Shown here piece by piece: positions 27,853 to 37,034 of a DNA stretch of 64,000 nucleotides. Location: contig NZ_JAPEMA010000001.1 of the NCBI RefSeq assembly GCF_026343185.1, forward strand, positions 3,038,001-3,102,000, read 5' to 3'. How positions within the stretch are numbered: position 1 is the first letter of the stretch; the number at the start of each line of letters is the position of its first letter. The notes below the pieces were generated by a model, which saw only the letters and a program-made list of their open reading frames with translations, made no database searches and was not told where the DNA came from. The translations under genes and the position numbers were made by a program. This stretch comes from Streptomyces sp. NBC_00091 (GTDB lineage Bacteria > Actinomycetota > Actinomycetes > Streptomycetales > Streptomycetaceae).

Positions 27853-28836
27853 ATGAGCAAGTCCACGCGCATCCTCAGCGCGACCCTGGGCGCGGTGGCC
27901 CTGACCGCTTCGCTCGGCGCGTGCGGGGGCGAGAGCCTGGAGAAGGCCAAGGACGGCGGTTCGTCCTCCGCGGCCGCCTCCGGCGGGGGCAAGGGCAAGC
28001 TGGTGGTCGGCGCGGCCGGCTTCACCGAGTCCAACGTGCTGGCCGAGCTGTACGCGCAGCTCCTGCGGGGCGCGGGCTACGACACCTCCATCACCACGGT
28101 CAACAACCGCGAGCTGTACGAGCCGTCGCTGGAGAAGGGCGAGATCGACGTCGTCCCGGAGTACGCGGCCACGCTCGCGGAGTTCCTCAACGCCAAGGTG
28201 AACGGCCCGAACGCGCCCAAGGAGAAGCCGGTCGCCTCCAGCGACGCGGCGGCGACGGTCGCGGCGCTGGAGAAGCTCGCGGCGCCGCTCGGGCTGAAGG
28301 TCCTGCCGGCGGGCGCGGCGGTCGACCAGAATGCCTTCGCCGTGAGCAAGGAATTCGCGCAGAAGAACAACCTGAAGACCCTTTCCGATCTTGGAAAGTC
28401 GGGGCTGAAGGTGAAGATCGCGGCGGGCGACGAATGCGCCGTCCGCCCCTTCTGCGCACCGGGACTGGAGAAGACGTACGGAATCTCCGTTTCCGGCATT
28501 GACCCCAAGGGAGTCGGCACCCCGCAGGCCAAGCAGGCCGTCAAGGACGGGGTGGACCAGCTGGTGCTGACCACCACCACCGACGCCACGCTGGACGGCT
28601 ACGGCCTGGTCCTCCTGGAGGACGACAAGAAGCTCCAGAACGCCGACAACGTGCTGCCGGTCGTCAACGCCAAGGACGGCGGGGCCCCGGAGGTCGCGGC
28701 CGCGCTCGACGGGCTGACCAAGGCGCTCACGACCGCCGACCTCGTGGAGCTGAACCGCAAGGTGGACGCCGAGCGGGCGAAGCCGGCGGACGTCGCGAAG
28801 GCCTATCTGGACTCCAAGGGCCTTCTGAAGAAGTAG
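27853..28836 (+). CDS. Glycine betaine/choline-type substrate-binding lipoprotein
   Basis: A 327-residue solute-binding lipoprotein of the OpuAC/OsmF type. The signal peptide ends in the lipobox LGAC (Cys near residue 24), followed by a Gly/Ser linker. The binding domain starts KLVVGAAGFTESNVLAELYAQLLRGAGY and includes YEPSLEKGEIDVVPEYAAT, the segment that contributes ligand contacts in this family. The second ATG (27853) is used because AAGGAG is then 4 bases upstream; ATG 27850 is too close. It ends the permease operon, with a hairpin at 28861. Confidence 0.9.
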   Translation: MSKSTRILSATLGAVALTASLGACGGESLEKAKDGGSSSAAASGGGKGKLVVGAAGFTESNVLAELYAQLLRGAGYDTSITTVNNRELYEPSLEKGEIDVVPEYAATLAEFLNAKVNGPNAPKEKPVASSDAAATVAALEKLAAPLGLKVLPAGAAVDQNAFAVSKEFAQKNNLKTLSDLGKSGLKVKIAAGDECAVRPFCAPGLEKTYGISVSGIDPKGVGTPQAKQAVKDGVDQLVLTTTTDATLDGYGLVLLEDDKKLQNADNVLPVVNAKDGGAPEVAAALDGLTKALTTADLVELNRKVDAERAKPADVAKAYLDSKGLLKK

Positions 28837-28860
28837 TAGTTACGTGTTTGATGGCCAAAT

Positions 28861-28904
28861 GTGGGGTAACTGCCCGGGAACAGATTGCCGGGCGGGTACC
28901 CCAC
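28861..28904 (+). terminator. Hairpin after the betaine transporter operon
   Basis: A 17-bp stem with two imperfect pairs (28861-28877 with 28888-28904), loop of 10 bases. There is no T-run. It lies 24 bases past the lipoprotein stop and 31 bases before the next gene. Confidence 0.65.
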
Positions 28905-28934
28905 GCGCGGTCCACGCCCTGTAAATTTCAGGCC

Positions 28935-29957
28935 ATGCCCCGTGGACGCCACCGCAATCCCGAGCCCCTGCACCGACTTCTCACTCCGACGGCCGTCGCC
29001 GGGGTTTCCGTCGCCAGTGCCGGCGCGGCCTGGCTGCTCGCGGAACCCCTCACCCTGCGCCTGCTCGTGGCCCTCACGGCGGCCGCGGGCGTGGGCGGCG
29101 CGGTCCTCATGCGCTCCTGGGACCGGGCGGCCGGCCGCCGGGTGGCGGAGCTGGCCCGCGAGCGGGTCAAGGACGAATGGAAGACGGACGAGCGGATAGC
29201 CGCGCTCGAATCCGACCTGGAGGAGGCGCGCGTCCTGCGCGCCAAGCTCGATGCGAAGCTGCGCGCCAAGCGCGTCGAACTGGCGGGCCTGCGCGGGGAA
29301 CACGCCGCGCTGCTGCGCCGGTACGCCACCGCCGAGACCGAGCGCGCCAGCGCCCTGGAGAAGCGCCGGCTGCTGGCCATCGAGGCCGCCACCGCCCCGG
29401 CGTCCGGGCCCAAGGAGCTTCCGGCGGTGTCCGAGGAGCGCACCGGCAGCGGCGCGCCCACCCCGGTCGGCTACGCCCGCGCCCACGCGGCGATGGCGGC
29501 CCTGGCGCGCAAGGCGGAGGCCAAGCCCGCCGGCGTCGCCGGCCCCGCCCCGGCGAAGGCGCTGGAGGCCCCCGCGACCGCCGACGCGCACACCCGGACG
29601 GCGGCCCCCGCCCGCCCGGCCGCGGTCCCGGCCCGCCGCCCGGCGGCGGCCGTGGCCCCGTACGCGGCCCAGCGCCGCTCCGCCTCCCGCGTCGAGGGCG
29701 GCTTCGACTTCTTCGGCACCAAGACCGCGGCGCAGGCCCGCGCGGTGATCGAGTCCGTGCAGAACGAGGACCTGGCCGACGTGGTCGGGGCCGAGGCCCT
29801 CGCCGTCCACAAGGCGGAGTCCGCGGGCGCCGCCGCCGAACCGCAGTTCAAGCAGGCCACCCCCGAACAGCGCGCGCTGGGCCAGGTCATCGACCTGACG
29901 GCCCACGACGAGACCGAGCCCATCGACGTGGGCCAGCTCCGCACGGCGATCTCGTAG
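28935..29957 (+). CDS. Hypothetical membrane protein with coiled coil
   Basis: A 340-residue protein of unknown function. Two adjacent hydrophobic helices (near residues 17-36 and 39-60) are followed by a long charged heptad-like region (near 70-145: EWKTDERIAALESDLEEARVLRAKLDAKLRAK), an Ala/Pro-rich linker, and a conserved-looking end (GGFDFFGTKTAAQARAVIESVQNEDLADVVG, then EQRALGQVIDLTAHDETEPIDVGQLRTAIS). The ATG at 28935 is the first before the helices. It may be a scaffold at the membrane, but nothing proves it. Confidence 0.75.
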   Translation: MPRGRHRNPEPLHRLLTPTAVAGVSVASAGAAWLLAEPLTLRLLVALTAAAGVGGAVLMRSWDRAAGRRVAELARERVKDEWKTDERIAALESDLEEARVLRAKLDAKLRAKRVELAGLRGEHAALLRRYATAETERASALEKRRLLAIEAATAPASGPKELPAVSEERTGSGAPTPVGYARAHAAMAALARKAEAKPAGVAGPAPAKALEAPATADAHTRTAAPARPAAVPARRPAAAVAPYAAQRRSASRVEGGFDFFGTKTAAQARAVIESVQNEDLADVVGAEALAVHKAESAGAAAEPQFKQATPEQRALGQVIDLTAHDETEPIDVGQLRTAIS

Positions 29958-30017
29958 CGGACCCGCCCGGGAGCGGACTGTCCACAGCCTGTGCACAAGG
30001 TGTTGGGCTGAGCGGGG

Positions 30018-30371
30018 CTAGCCGCCCTGCACGCTCAGGGACGGCACCAGCACGAGGCACACCGCGACCGCCTCCAGCAGGAGTTGCCAGGTCAGGGCGC
30101 CCTTGCGCATCCGCATCGGCGCGGCCCCCAGTGCCAGCACCATCGCCACCACCGCCGCACCGCACAGCGTCAGGAACAGGGCCCCCGGGAAGGGCGCGCA
30201 GCCGCCCTTCATGACGCAGCGGCTGCCCGTCTCGGTGGCCAGGACCATGATCAGCATCACGATCAGCGCGGGCACGAACAGCACGGCGCCGATCACCGCG
30301 CGCACGCGGATCCGGACGGCCGCGTCGGAGGGGGGCGCGGCGACGGTCAAGGGCTGGGGCTTCCAGGTCAT
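30018..30371 (-). CDS. Hypothetical small membrane protein
   Basis: A 117-residue protein with three hydrophobic helices (near residues 26-45, 62-83 and 92-110) and two Cys (CVMKGGC) between helices one and two. The frame is open to 30458, but the ATG at 30371 follows a GGATGG and begins where the sequence becomes protein-like. No family recognised. It converges on the coiled-coil gene. Confidence 0.65.
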   Translation of the reverse strand: MTWKPQPLTVAAPPSDAAVRIRVRAVIGAVLFVPALIVMLIMVLATETGSRCVMKGGCAPFPGALFLTLCGAAVVAMVLALGAAPMRMRKGALTWQLLLEAVAVCLVLVPSLSVQGG

Positions 30372-30476
30372 GCCGCCATCCTGTCCCCGGGGGCCGGCAC
30401 GGGGATCCGTACGCGTACTCAGTCCGTACGGCCCCCGTACCCAGGCGGGCGTACCCACACGGGCGCCGGTCGGGGC

Positions 30477-30692
30477 TCAGAACAGCGGCAGCTGCCCCGC
30501 GTGCGGCCCGAGGACGAAGCCGTCCAGGGTCGGCGCCGAGGCGCCGAGCACCACCCGGGCCCGGGAGCCGGGGCAGGACACCAGCTCGCCGCGGCCGCGC
30601 CCGGAGGGAGGGTCGTGGCGGGCGATCCGGCCGGCCGTCACGGCGCAGTCGCGGCCGCAGGAGGGGCAGGCCCGTCGGGGGGAGTGGGACAT
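30477..30692 (-). CDS. Small protein with N-terminal Cys motif
   Basis: A 71-residue protein beginning MSHSPRRACPSCGRDCAVTA, where CPSCGRDC looks like half of a zinc-ribbon, followed by GRIARHDPP. Similar short proteins with this N-terminal pattern occur in Streptomyces, function unknown. Only three Cys cluster; a fourth ligand could be the Cys in LVSCPG near residue 40 or the His in RIARHDPP. Confidence 0.6.
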   Translation of the reverse strand: MSHSPRRACPSCGRDCAVTAGRIARHDPPSGRGRGELVSCPGSRARVVLGASAPTLDGFVLGPHAGQLPLF

Positions 30693-30729
30693 GCCCCCAG
30701 TCTGCCCTGCCGCACCGACACCGAAGCCG

Positions 30730-31617
30730 TCAGGAGGCGTTGGAGGCCCCGGCGGACTCGGGGGCCTTCGCGTCCCTGGAGGCCAGCCACGCCCCGTGCG
30801 CCCGGTCCACCTTGGCCCACAGGGCCTCCCGGTCCGCCTGCGTCAGATCGCCGAGGTCCCGCCCGAAGACGCCCGCGAGGACCTCGAAGAACTCCTGCGG
30901 CCCGGCCAGCTCCCGCTCGGTCGTCGGCTTCGCGGCGGCGACCCGGCTGAGGACGCGCCCGCGCAGGACGTCCATGCCCTCCGCGTCACACCGGAACAGC
31001 GCGAGGGTGCGTACGAAGGGGGAGTCGGGGGAGGTGGACAGCCAGGTGTGCGTCTCCTCGAAGTCGGCCGTCGTCGCGGGTGCGTCACGGAGGTTCACCC
31101 GGGCCAGGTGCCCGAAGGGGGTGAAGAGGCTCCAGCCCGGGCCCTCGCCCTCCAGCGGCTCCAGCCGCTCCACCGCGTACCGGAAGCCGCCCTGCTCGTA
31201 CGCCCCCTCGCGCAGCGGCAGCGGCTCGTACGGGCCGTCCCCGAGCCCGGCGTCCACCCAGTACGCGGCCCCGCCGACGCGGACGGTCAGGGTGAGGTGC
31301 TGCCCGTTGACCACGCGCGACGCGGCATCGGCCTCGACGCCGCCGAGGTGGCGCGTCACCTCGTAGCCCAGGTGCTCCAGGAGCGCCGCGAAGGCGCCGT
31401 TGAGGTGGAAGCAGTAGCCGCCGCGCCCGGCGGAGAAACGCCGGACCGACAGCTCGGGGTCGATGCCGGGCGGCCGGCCGAGCTGGATGTCGATGTTGTC
31501 GTAGGCGATGCGTTCCAGATGGGCGCGCTGGAGGGCGAACAGCCCCTCGGCGGAGGGGGCACCGGGATCGGTGATGCCGAGCCGGCGCAGGTAGTCGGTG
31601 TACATGCCATTGGTCAT
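30730..31617 (-). CDS. nat: Arylamine N-acetyltransferase
   Basis: A 295-residue cytoplasmic enzyme that acetylates arylamines, hydrazines or aminobenzoic acids from acyl-CoA; some paralogues build amides in antibiotic pathways. The catalytic triad is complete: Cys in GRGGYCFHLN near residue 69, His in NGQHLTLTV near residue 108, Asp in YWVDAGLGDG near residue 124. Length fits a free-standing NAT rather than a shorter amide synthase of ansamycin clusters. No pathway genes flank it. Confidence 0.93.
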   Translation of the reverse strand: MTNGMYTDYLRRLGITDPGAPSAEGLFALQRAHLERIAYDNIDIQLGRPPGIDPELSVRRFSAGRGGYCFHLNGAFAALLEHLGYEVTRHLGGVEADAASRVVNGQHLTLTVRVGGAAYWVDAGLGDGPYEPLPLREGAYEQGGFRYAVERLEPLEGEGPGWSLFTPFGHLARVNLRDAPATTADFEETHTWLSTSPDSPFVRTLALFRCDAEGMDVLRGRVLSRVAAAKPTTERELAGPQEFFEVLAGVFGRDLGDLTQADREALWAKVDRAHGAWLASRDAKAPESAGASNAS

Positions 31618-31698
31618 GGGGGCACCCTAGGACGCCCCACTGACACCCTCCCGCGCCCTTTCCGCCGGACTGTCAGGTCAAGGCGCCGTCACTTGCCG

Positions 31699-32841
31699 TC
31701 ACTTGTCGATGTCGCCGACCACGAAGAAGAGCGAGCCCAGGATCGCCACCATGTCCGCCACCAGCTGCCCCGGCAGCAGGACGGCCAGCGCCTGGATGTT
31801 GTTGAAGGAGGCGCTGCGCAGCTTCAGCCGGTACGGGGTCTTCTCGCCCTTCGAGACCAGGTAGTAGCCGTTGATGCCGAGCGGGTTCTCGGTCCACGCG
31901 TACGTGGCCCCCTCGGGCGCCTTCAGCACCTTGGGCAGGCGCTGGTTGATCGGGCCGGGCGGCAGCTCGGCCATCCGGTCCAGGCAGGCCACGGCCAGGT
32001 CGAGGGCGTTGTGCGTCTGGTCCAGCAGCACCTCGAAGCGGGCCAGGCAGTCGCCCTCCGTGCGGGTGACCACCTTGAGGACGTCCTGGAGCTCCCCGTA
32101 GGCCAGGTACGGCTCGTCGCGGCGCAGGTCGAAGTCCACGCCGGAGGCGCGGGCGATCGGGCCGGAGACCCCGTACGCGTGCACCGCCTCGGCGGACAGC
32201 ACGCCGACGCCGCGCGTACGGCCGCGGAAGATCTCGTTCCCGCGGACCAGCTTGTCGTAGACGTCCATGCGGGTGTTGACGTCGGCGATGGCGGCGCGGG
32301 CCCGGCCGAGCCAGCCGGCGGGGAGGTCCTCCTTGAGGCCGCCGACGCGGTTGAACATGTAGTGCATGCGGCCGCCGGAGATCTCCTCCATCACGGCCTG
32401 GAGCTCCTCGCGCTCGCGGAACGCGTGGAAGATCGGGGTGATGCCGCCCAGCTCGAGGGGGTAGGACCCGAGGAACATCAGGTGGTTCAGGACCCGGTTC
32501 AGCTCGGCGAGGAGCGTACGCATCCACACCGCGCGCTCGGGGACCTCCATGCCGAGCATCCGCTCGACGGCCATGACCACGCCCAGCTCGTTGGAGAAGG
32601 CGGACAGCCAGTCGTGGCGGTTCGCGAGCATCACGATCTGGCGGTAGTCGCGAGCCTCGAAGAGCTTCTCGGCGCCGCGGTGCATGTAGCCGACGACCGG
32701 CTCGGCGCTGGCGATCCGCTCGCCGTCCAGGACGAGCCGCAGGCGCAGCACGCCGTGGGTGGAAGGGTGCTGCGGTCCGATGTTGAGCACCATGTCGGTG
32801 CTCTCCGCGGCACCGCCGATGCCGACCGTGGTCTCCGTCAT
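31699..32841 (-). CDS. nuoD: Orphan NADH-quinone oxidoreductase subunit D-like protein
   Basis: A 380-residue protein with NuoD/49-kDa signatures: [17 protein letters not shown] near residue 18, [13 protein letters not shown] near 48, [14 protein letters not shown] near 75 and [14 protein letters not shown] near 154. The quinone-site His and the C-terminal FVVGDIDK are intact. No other complex I gene is nearby, so this is a second, separate NuoD copy as occurs in Streptomyces. It could join a second hydrogenase-like or partial complex; its partner is unknown. It is divergent from the PH-domain pair (32 bases between starts). Confidence 0.9.
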   Translation of the reverse strand: MTETTVGIGGAAESTDMVLNIGPQHPSTHGVLRLRLVLDGERIASAEPVVGYMHRGAEKLFEARDYRQIVMLANRHDWLSAFSNELGVVMAVERMLGMEVPERAVWMRTLLAELNRVLNHLMFLGSYPLELGGITPIFHAFREREELQAVMEEISGGRMHYMFNRVGGLKEDLPAGWLGRARAAIADVNTRMDVYDKLVRGNEIFRGRTRGVGVLSAEAVHAYGVSGPIARASGVDFDLRRDEPYLAYGELQDVLKVVTRTEGDCLARFEVLLDQTHNALDLAVACLDRMAELPPGPINQRLPKVLKAPEGATYAWTENPLGINGYYLVSKGEKTPYRLKLRSASFNNIQALAVLLPGQLVADMVAILGSLFFVVGDIDK

Positions 32842-32872
32842 GGCCGCATTGTCTCAGTCCTAGGGTGGGTGC

Positions 32873-33364
32873 ATGGATACGGGGACGAAGGGTGAGACGG
32901 GCCGCCCTGAGTGGGTGGGCCTGCCGGGCGGGCTGCGCGGGGTCCGGCGGCTGCTGCTGGCGATCTGGACGGTGCCGCTCACGGTGGCGACCGGCGTGTC
33001 GCTGGGGCTGGCGTTCGGGCCGGGATGGGCGGCCTTCGCGGCGTTCTGGCCGGCCGTGCTGGTCTGGGGGTGGGTGCTGATCGGGCGGAACTGGCGGTCC
33101 TGGCGGTACGCGGAGCGGGCGGACGACCTGCTGATCAGCCGGGGGGTGCTGTGGCGGGAGGAGACGGTGGTCCCGTACGGGCGGATGCAGCTGGTGGAGG
33201 TGAGCTCGGGCCCGCTGGAGCGCCGCTTCGGCCTGGCCTCCGTCCAGCTCCACACGGCGGCCGCGGCGACGGACGCCAAGATCCCGGGCCTGGCCCCGGC
33301 CGAGGCGGAGCGCCTGCGCGACCGCCTGACCGCCCTGGGCGAAGCAAGGTCGGCGGGCCTGTGA
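32873..33364 (+). CDS. Bacterial PH-domain membrane protein (YdbS-like)
   Basis: A 163-residue protein with two membrane helices (near residues 24-42 and 46-65) and one bPH2 domain (ADDLLISRGVLWREETVVPYGRMQLVEVSSGPLERRFGLASVQLHT). It pairs with the next gene by a GTGA overlap. In Bacillus the YdbS/YdbT pair is linked to tolerance of bacteriocins; the role here is unknown. Confidence 0.88.
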   Translation: MDTGTKGETGRPEWVGLPGGLRGVRRLLLAIWTVPLTVATGVSLGLAFGPGWAAFAAFWPAVLVWGWVLIGRNWRSWRYAERADDLLISRGVLWREETVVPYGRMQLVEVSSGPLERRFGLASVQLHTAAAATDAKIPGLAPAEAERLRDRLTALGEARSAGL

Positions 33365-34914
33365 CGGGCCCTGCGGGGCGTGCGGAGGAGGGCGACCCGG
33401 CGCGGCCGGGCGACCCGGCGGCCCCCGTGGGTCCGGCGGCCCCGGCGGGGCGCCCGGGTGCCCACGCCGCCGTCCCGGCGGAACGCCCCGGAACGGGGTC
33501 CGGGGCGGAGCCCGGGGGAACGGTGGAAGGGCGGGGAGGGGCCGGCCCCGCGCAGCGGCACCCCAGCCCGGCACTGGCACCGGCACTGGCACCGGCCCTG
33601 GGCACCGGACCCGCCTCCCCGCCGGGAGGCGAACGGCGGCTGCACGTGCTGACCCCGCTGCGCCGCGCATGGGTGCCCATCACCGCCACCACCGGTGTCG
33701 TCATCCAGCAGGGCGAGCGCGCCCAGGAGTGGGTCGGCGGCCTCACCCCCGCCGTGCGGCTGCTCATGGTGGCCGGGCTGGTCCTCGTCTTCGGCACGTA
33801 CGGCTTCCTCAGCTGGTGGTTCACCCACTACTCCGTCACCGACACCGAGCTCCGCATCCGCACCGGGCTGCTCTTCCGCCGCACCGCCCACATCCGCCTC
33901 GACCGCATCCAGGCCGTGGACGTCACCCGCCCGATGCTGGCCCGGGTGGCGGGGGTCGCCAAGCTCCGGCTCGACGTCATCGGCACCGAGGCGAAGGACG
34001 AGCTGGCCTTCCTCGACGAACGCGACGCCGTCGCCCTGCGCGCCGAGCTGCTGGCCCGCGCGGCCGGCTTCGCGCCCGCCGAGGCCGTCGCCGTCGGCCA
34101 GGCCCCCGCGCGGGAGCTGCTGCGCGTGTCCGTACGGGACCTGGTGGTCTCTCTGCTGCTCGGGCTCGACGTGTGGGCGGCGCTCGCCGGCGGGCTCGTC
34201 GCCCCGCTGGTCGTGTGGCGGGTCAGCGACAGCCTCTGGGCGGCCGCGGTCATCCTGGTGCCGCTGCTCGGCGCGGCGTGGGGCGGCACCGTGGGCCGGT
34301 TCCTCGCCGGGTACGACTGGACCGTCGCCGAGTCCCCCGACGGGCTGCGCCTGGACCACGGGCTGCTGGACCGGGCCCACGAGACCGTCCCGCCGGGGCG
34401 CGTGCAGGCCGTACGGATCGTGGAGCCGCTGCTGTGGCGGCGGCGCGGCTGGGTCCGGGTGGAGCTGGCCGTGGCCGGCTCCAAGAACGGGGTGCTGGTC
34501 CCGGTGGCCACCCGGGCCGCCGCCCACGCCCTGATCGCCCGCGTGCTGCCGGGCGCGGACCTGGCGGGCCTGGCCTTCAGCCCGTCCCCGCGCGCGGGGT
34601 CGCGGTGGGTGGTGCCGGTGTGGTGGAAGGGGTACGGCCTGGCCGTCTCGGAGGAGGTCTTCGCTGCCCGGCGCGGGCGCCTGTGCCGGCGTACGGAGAT
34701 CGTTCCGCATGCGAAGGTGCAGAGCGTGCGCCGCTCACAGGGCCCCTGGGAGCGCGCCCGCGGGGTGGCCGACCTGCATGTGGACACCGGCGCGAACACC
34801 ACCGTCACGGCCCGGCTGCGCGGCGCGGACGAGGCCTCCGCGCTGCTGGACGCCCAGGCGGTCCGCTCCCGCACCTCCCGCGCGGCGGCCCGCCCCGACC
34901 GATGGATGACCTGA
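33361..34914 (+). CDS. Multi-PH-domain membrane protein (YdbT-like)
   Basis: A 517-residue protein with three bPH2 domains and several membrane helices. The first domain begins near residue 155 (YSVTDTELRIRTGLLFRRTAHIRLDRIQAVDV), the second near 315 and the third near 420 (GYGLAVSEEVFAARRGRLCRRTEIVPHAKVQSVRRSQ). The GTG at 33361 overlaps the stop of the partner gene. The first ~95 residues are a Pro/Ala/Gly-rich linker; bases 33494-33563 within it closely resemble the intergenic repeat near 22030-22100, so the linker may have grown by insertion of a repeat element. Confidence 0.87.
   Translation: MTGPAGRAEEGDPARPGDPAAPVGPAAPAGRPGAHAAVPAERPGTGSGAEPGGTVEGRGGAGPAQRHPSPALAPALAPALGTGPASPPGGERRLHVLTPLRRAWVPITATTGVVIQQGERAQEWVGGLTPAVRLLMVAGLVLVFGTYGFLSWWFTHYSVTDTELRIRTGLLFRRTAHIRLDRIQAVDVTRPMLARVAGVAKLRLDVIGTEAKDELAFLDERDAVALRAELLARAAGFAPAEAVAVGQAPARELLRVSVRDLVVSLLLGLDVWAALAGGLVAPLVVWRVSDSLWAAAVILVPLLGAAWGGTVGRFLAGYDWTVAESPDGLRLDHGLLDRAHETVPPGRVQAVRIVEPLLWRRRGWVRVELAVAGSKNGVLVPVATRAAAHALIARVLPGADLAGLAFSPSPRAGSRWVVPVWWKGYGLAVSEEVFAARRGRLCRRTEIVPHAKVQSVRRSQGPWERARGVADLHVDTGANTTVTARLRGADEASALLDAQAVRSRTSRAAARPDRWMT
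33494..33563 (+). repeat. Copy of the intergenic repeat inside a coding region
   Basis: The block matches the flank of the 22-kb element: GGGGTCC, CGGAG, GGGGGA, then GGTGGAAGGGCGGG and GCAGCGG in the same order and spacing. It encodes part of the disordered N-terminal linker of the YdbT-like protein in frame. Confidence 0.65.
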
Positions 34915-34915
34915 C

Positions 34916-35722
34916 GTGACGACGGCCTACGAGGCGCTGCTGGGCACCGATTTCGACGGCAGCCCCACCGACGACCCCTACGACGTGATCTACGACGGCC
35001 ACGACCATCCCCGGCACCGGGACCGCGTACCCGGCCTCGTCGCCCTCGTCGCCGACCCCGGCGGGGCCGCCGGCGAGCGCCTCATGGCCCTCGTCGCCCT
35101 GGTGTCCTGGGCCGAGCCGGCCGGCTTCGAGGCCGTCGTCCGGGCGGCCGGGGACCCCCGCGCGACCCCCTGGTACGACTGGTCGATCGACCGCTGGTTC
35201 TCGGCGGACCGGAGCTACGGGCTCTTCTGCGAAGCCGCCGCCGGCAGCCGCGAGTTGGCCGAGGAGAAGGGCACGACGGCGCTGCGGACCGAGACCTTCC
35301 GCGCCCTGATCGGGCTCGCCGACCGGGAGGGCTTCGACGACCGGCTGGGCGACGTCCTGGACGCGGAGGCCGTACGGGCCTGCCTGCCCGAGATCCGCGC
35401 GGTCATCGACCGGGGCATCGCCCGGATCCGGGACGGCGAGCGGTTCCACTTCGACGTGGAGACCCAACTCGTCGACCTGGCCGGCTCGGTGACCAGGGTC
35501 GACGAGGAACTCGCCGTGGACCTGCTCGGGCGCCTCCTCGCCCATGCCCCCTCCGGCCGCGCCCTCCAGCACGCCGCCGGCCCCGTCGCCCGCTGCCAGG
35601 GCCCGGCCGGCCGGGCCCTGGCAGCCCGGCTGTGGGACTCCGGGAACGCGTACGTACGGGAGGTGCTCGGGGGGCGAGAACCAGCCGGGGGCGATTTTCG
35701 GACAGACGTTCCGGCTGGATGA
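34916..35722 (+). CDS. Hypothetical all-helical protein
   Basis: A 268-residue soluble protein, GTG start 2 bases after the YdbT-like gene, so probably in its operon. It reads MTTAYEALLGTDFDGSPTDDPYDVIYDGHDHPRHR, then Ala/Leu-rich helices (GERLMALVALVSWAEPAGFEAVVRAAG; SYGLFCEAAAGSRELAEEKGT). No family recognised. The last residues lie within 100 bases of the TnpB element, so the end of the gene could have been altered by the insertion. Confidence 0.7.
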   Translation: MTTAYEALLGTDFDGSPTDDPYDVIYDGHDHPRHRDRVPGLVALVADPGGAAGERLMALVALVSWAEPAGFEAVVRAAGDPRATPWYDWSIDRWFSADRSYGLFCEAAAGSRELAEEKGTTALRTETFRALIGLADREGFDDRLGDVLDAEAVRACLPEIRAVIDRGIARIRDGERFHFDVETQLVDLAGSVTRVDEELAVDLLGRLLAHAPSGRALQHAAGPVARCQGPAGRALAARLWDSGNAYVREVLGGREPAGGDFRTDVPAG

Positions 35723-35814
35723 AACCGTGTTTGTGTTCGCAACGTCCCTTCGGTAGACAGGTACGCACGCAAGTGACGGCACAACACGTCAGGGGTGGGT
35801 GATTGGCTTCGCCC

Positions 35815-35960
35815 TCTCCCTAGCGGGAGCGGGTTCCCACCCTCGCGGGTGGGGTTTCCTGCTTCACCACGGACCGCCCCGACCGAGAGGAGGACTCCCG
35901 ATGAGGTCTTACACCCGCTCCACAGGCAGCGACCGCCAGCCCGGCGGCCAGAAGATTCAC
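35815..35960 (-). ncRNA. Candidate omega RNA of TnpB
   Basis: In this family the guide RNA is transcribed from the 3' end of tnpB into the right end. Two consecutive hairpins occur there: 7-bp CCCACCC/GGGTGGG (35836-35853) and 5-bp CTCCC/GGGAG with a TAGC loop (35816-35829), the latter containing the tnpB stop codon. The upstream limit is arbitrary, and the guide would begin at an unlocated border below 35815. Confidence 0.4.
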
Positions 35961-37034
35961 AGCGGCGTTCCCGTCCCGGTCATGGGTGGTCCCGCAGCCT
36001 TCGCACGTCCACTCACGGACGTCCAGGGACAGCGCCTCGGCGATGACCCCACAGACGGAGCAAAGGCGCGTGCTGGGAAACCACCGGTCCACGATGATCA
36101 GCGTGCGCCCGTACCAGGCCGTCTTGTACTCCAGCATCCGCCGGAGCTCATGCCAGCCCGCGTCGGAGATGGCACGGGCGAGCTTGTGGTTCTTGAGCAT
36201 GTTGCGGACGGTCAGATCCTCGATCACGAGCGTTTGGTTTTCGCGCACGAGTCGAGTCGTCAGCTTGTGCAGGTGATCCCTGCGCCGGTCGGCGATCCGG
36301 GCATGGATCCTCGCCACCAGGGTCCGGGCCTTCGCCCGGTTCCTGCTGCCCTTCTCCTTCCGGGCCAACGCCCGCTGCGCACGCACCAGGCGCTCCCTGT
36401 CCCGACGTTCGTGCCTCGGGTTGGCGACCTTCTCCCCGGTCGAGAGGGTGACGAGGGACGTGAGCCCCATGTCGATGCCCACGGCATTCGTGCTGGCCGG
36501 CATGGGCGTTGGAGTGTCCTCGCACAGCAGGGACACGAACCAACGGCCGACACTGTCCCGGGAGACCGTGACGGTGGACGGCGCCACACCCGTCGGCAGC
36601 GGACGCGACCACACCACGTCCAGCGGCTCGGTCATCCTGGCGAGCCGCAGCCGGCCGTCGGCGTAGCGGAACGCACTGCGCGTGTACTCGGCCGAGGCCC
36701 GGGACTTCCGCTTCGATTTGAAGCGGGGGTACTTGGACCGCTTCCTCCAGAACGCCACGAACGCGGCCTGCACATGCCTGAGTGCCTGCTGCAACGGCAC
36801 ACACGAGACCTCGGCCAAATAGGCCAGATCTTGTGTCTGCTTCCATGCCGTGAGCATCGCGGAAGTCTGCCCGTAACCCACCCGCTCGCCTCGGGTCCAA
36901 GCCTCGGCCCGGGCGGCAAGGGCCAGGTTGTAGACCTTCCGCACGCACCCGAACGTCCGCGCCAGCTCAACTGCTTGCGCGTCCGTCGGATGGAAGCGGT
37001 ATTTGAAGGCCCGCTTCACGGGAGAAGCCCCCAT
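35820..37034 (-). CDS. tnpB: RNA-guided endonuclease TnpB (IS605 OrfB)
   Basis: A 404-residue nuclease of the Cas12 ancestor family that cuts DNA next to a short target motif using an omega RNA. The N-terminal wedge/REC part starts KRAFKYRFHPTDAQAVELARTFGCVRKVYN. The RuvC residues are intact: Asp in VGIDMGLTSLVTL near residue 191, Glu in TLVIEDLTVRNM near 275, and Asp in THDRDGNAAVN near 360. A zinc ribbon CSVCG...CEGCG lies between the last two. It appears full length and active by motif. The C-terminal Ser/Arg/Pro tail is encoded by the probable omega-RNA region. It is oriented opposite to the T7SS genes that follow. Confidence 0.9.
   Translation of the reverse strand: MGASPVKRAFKYRFHPTDAQAVELARTFGCVRKVYNLALAARAEAWTRGERVGYGQTSAMLTAWKQTQDLAYLAEVSCVPLQQALRHVQAAFVAFWRKRSKYPRFKSKRKSRASAEYTRSAFRYADGRLRLARMTEPLDVVWSRPLPTGVAPSTVTVSRDSVGRWFVSLLCEDTPTPMPASTNAVGIDMGLTSLVTLSTGEKVANPRHERRDRERLVRAQRALARKEKGSRNRAKARTLVARIHARIADRRRDHLHKLTTRLVRENQTLVIEDLTVRNMLKNHKLARAISDAGWHELRRMLEYKTAWYGRTLIIVDRWFPSTRLCSVCGVIAEALSLDVREWTCEGCGTTHDRDGNAAVNLLAAGLAVAACGAGVRPHRESSSRSGRSVVKQETPPARVGTRSR

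Noticed and set aside
35723..35809. Direct target duplication flanking the TnpB element
   Set aside because: No matching short repeats were found on the two sides, as expected for IS200/IS605-type elements, so the borders stay approximate.
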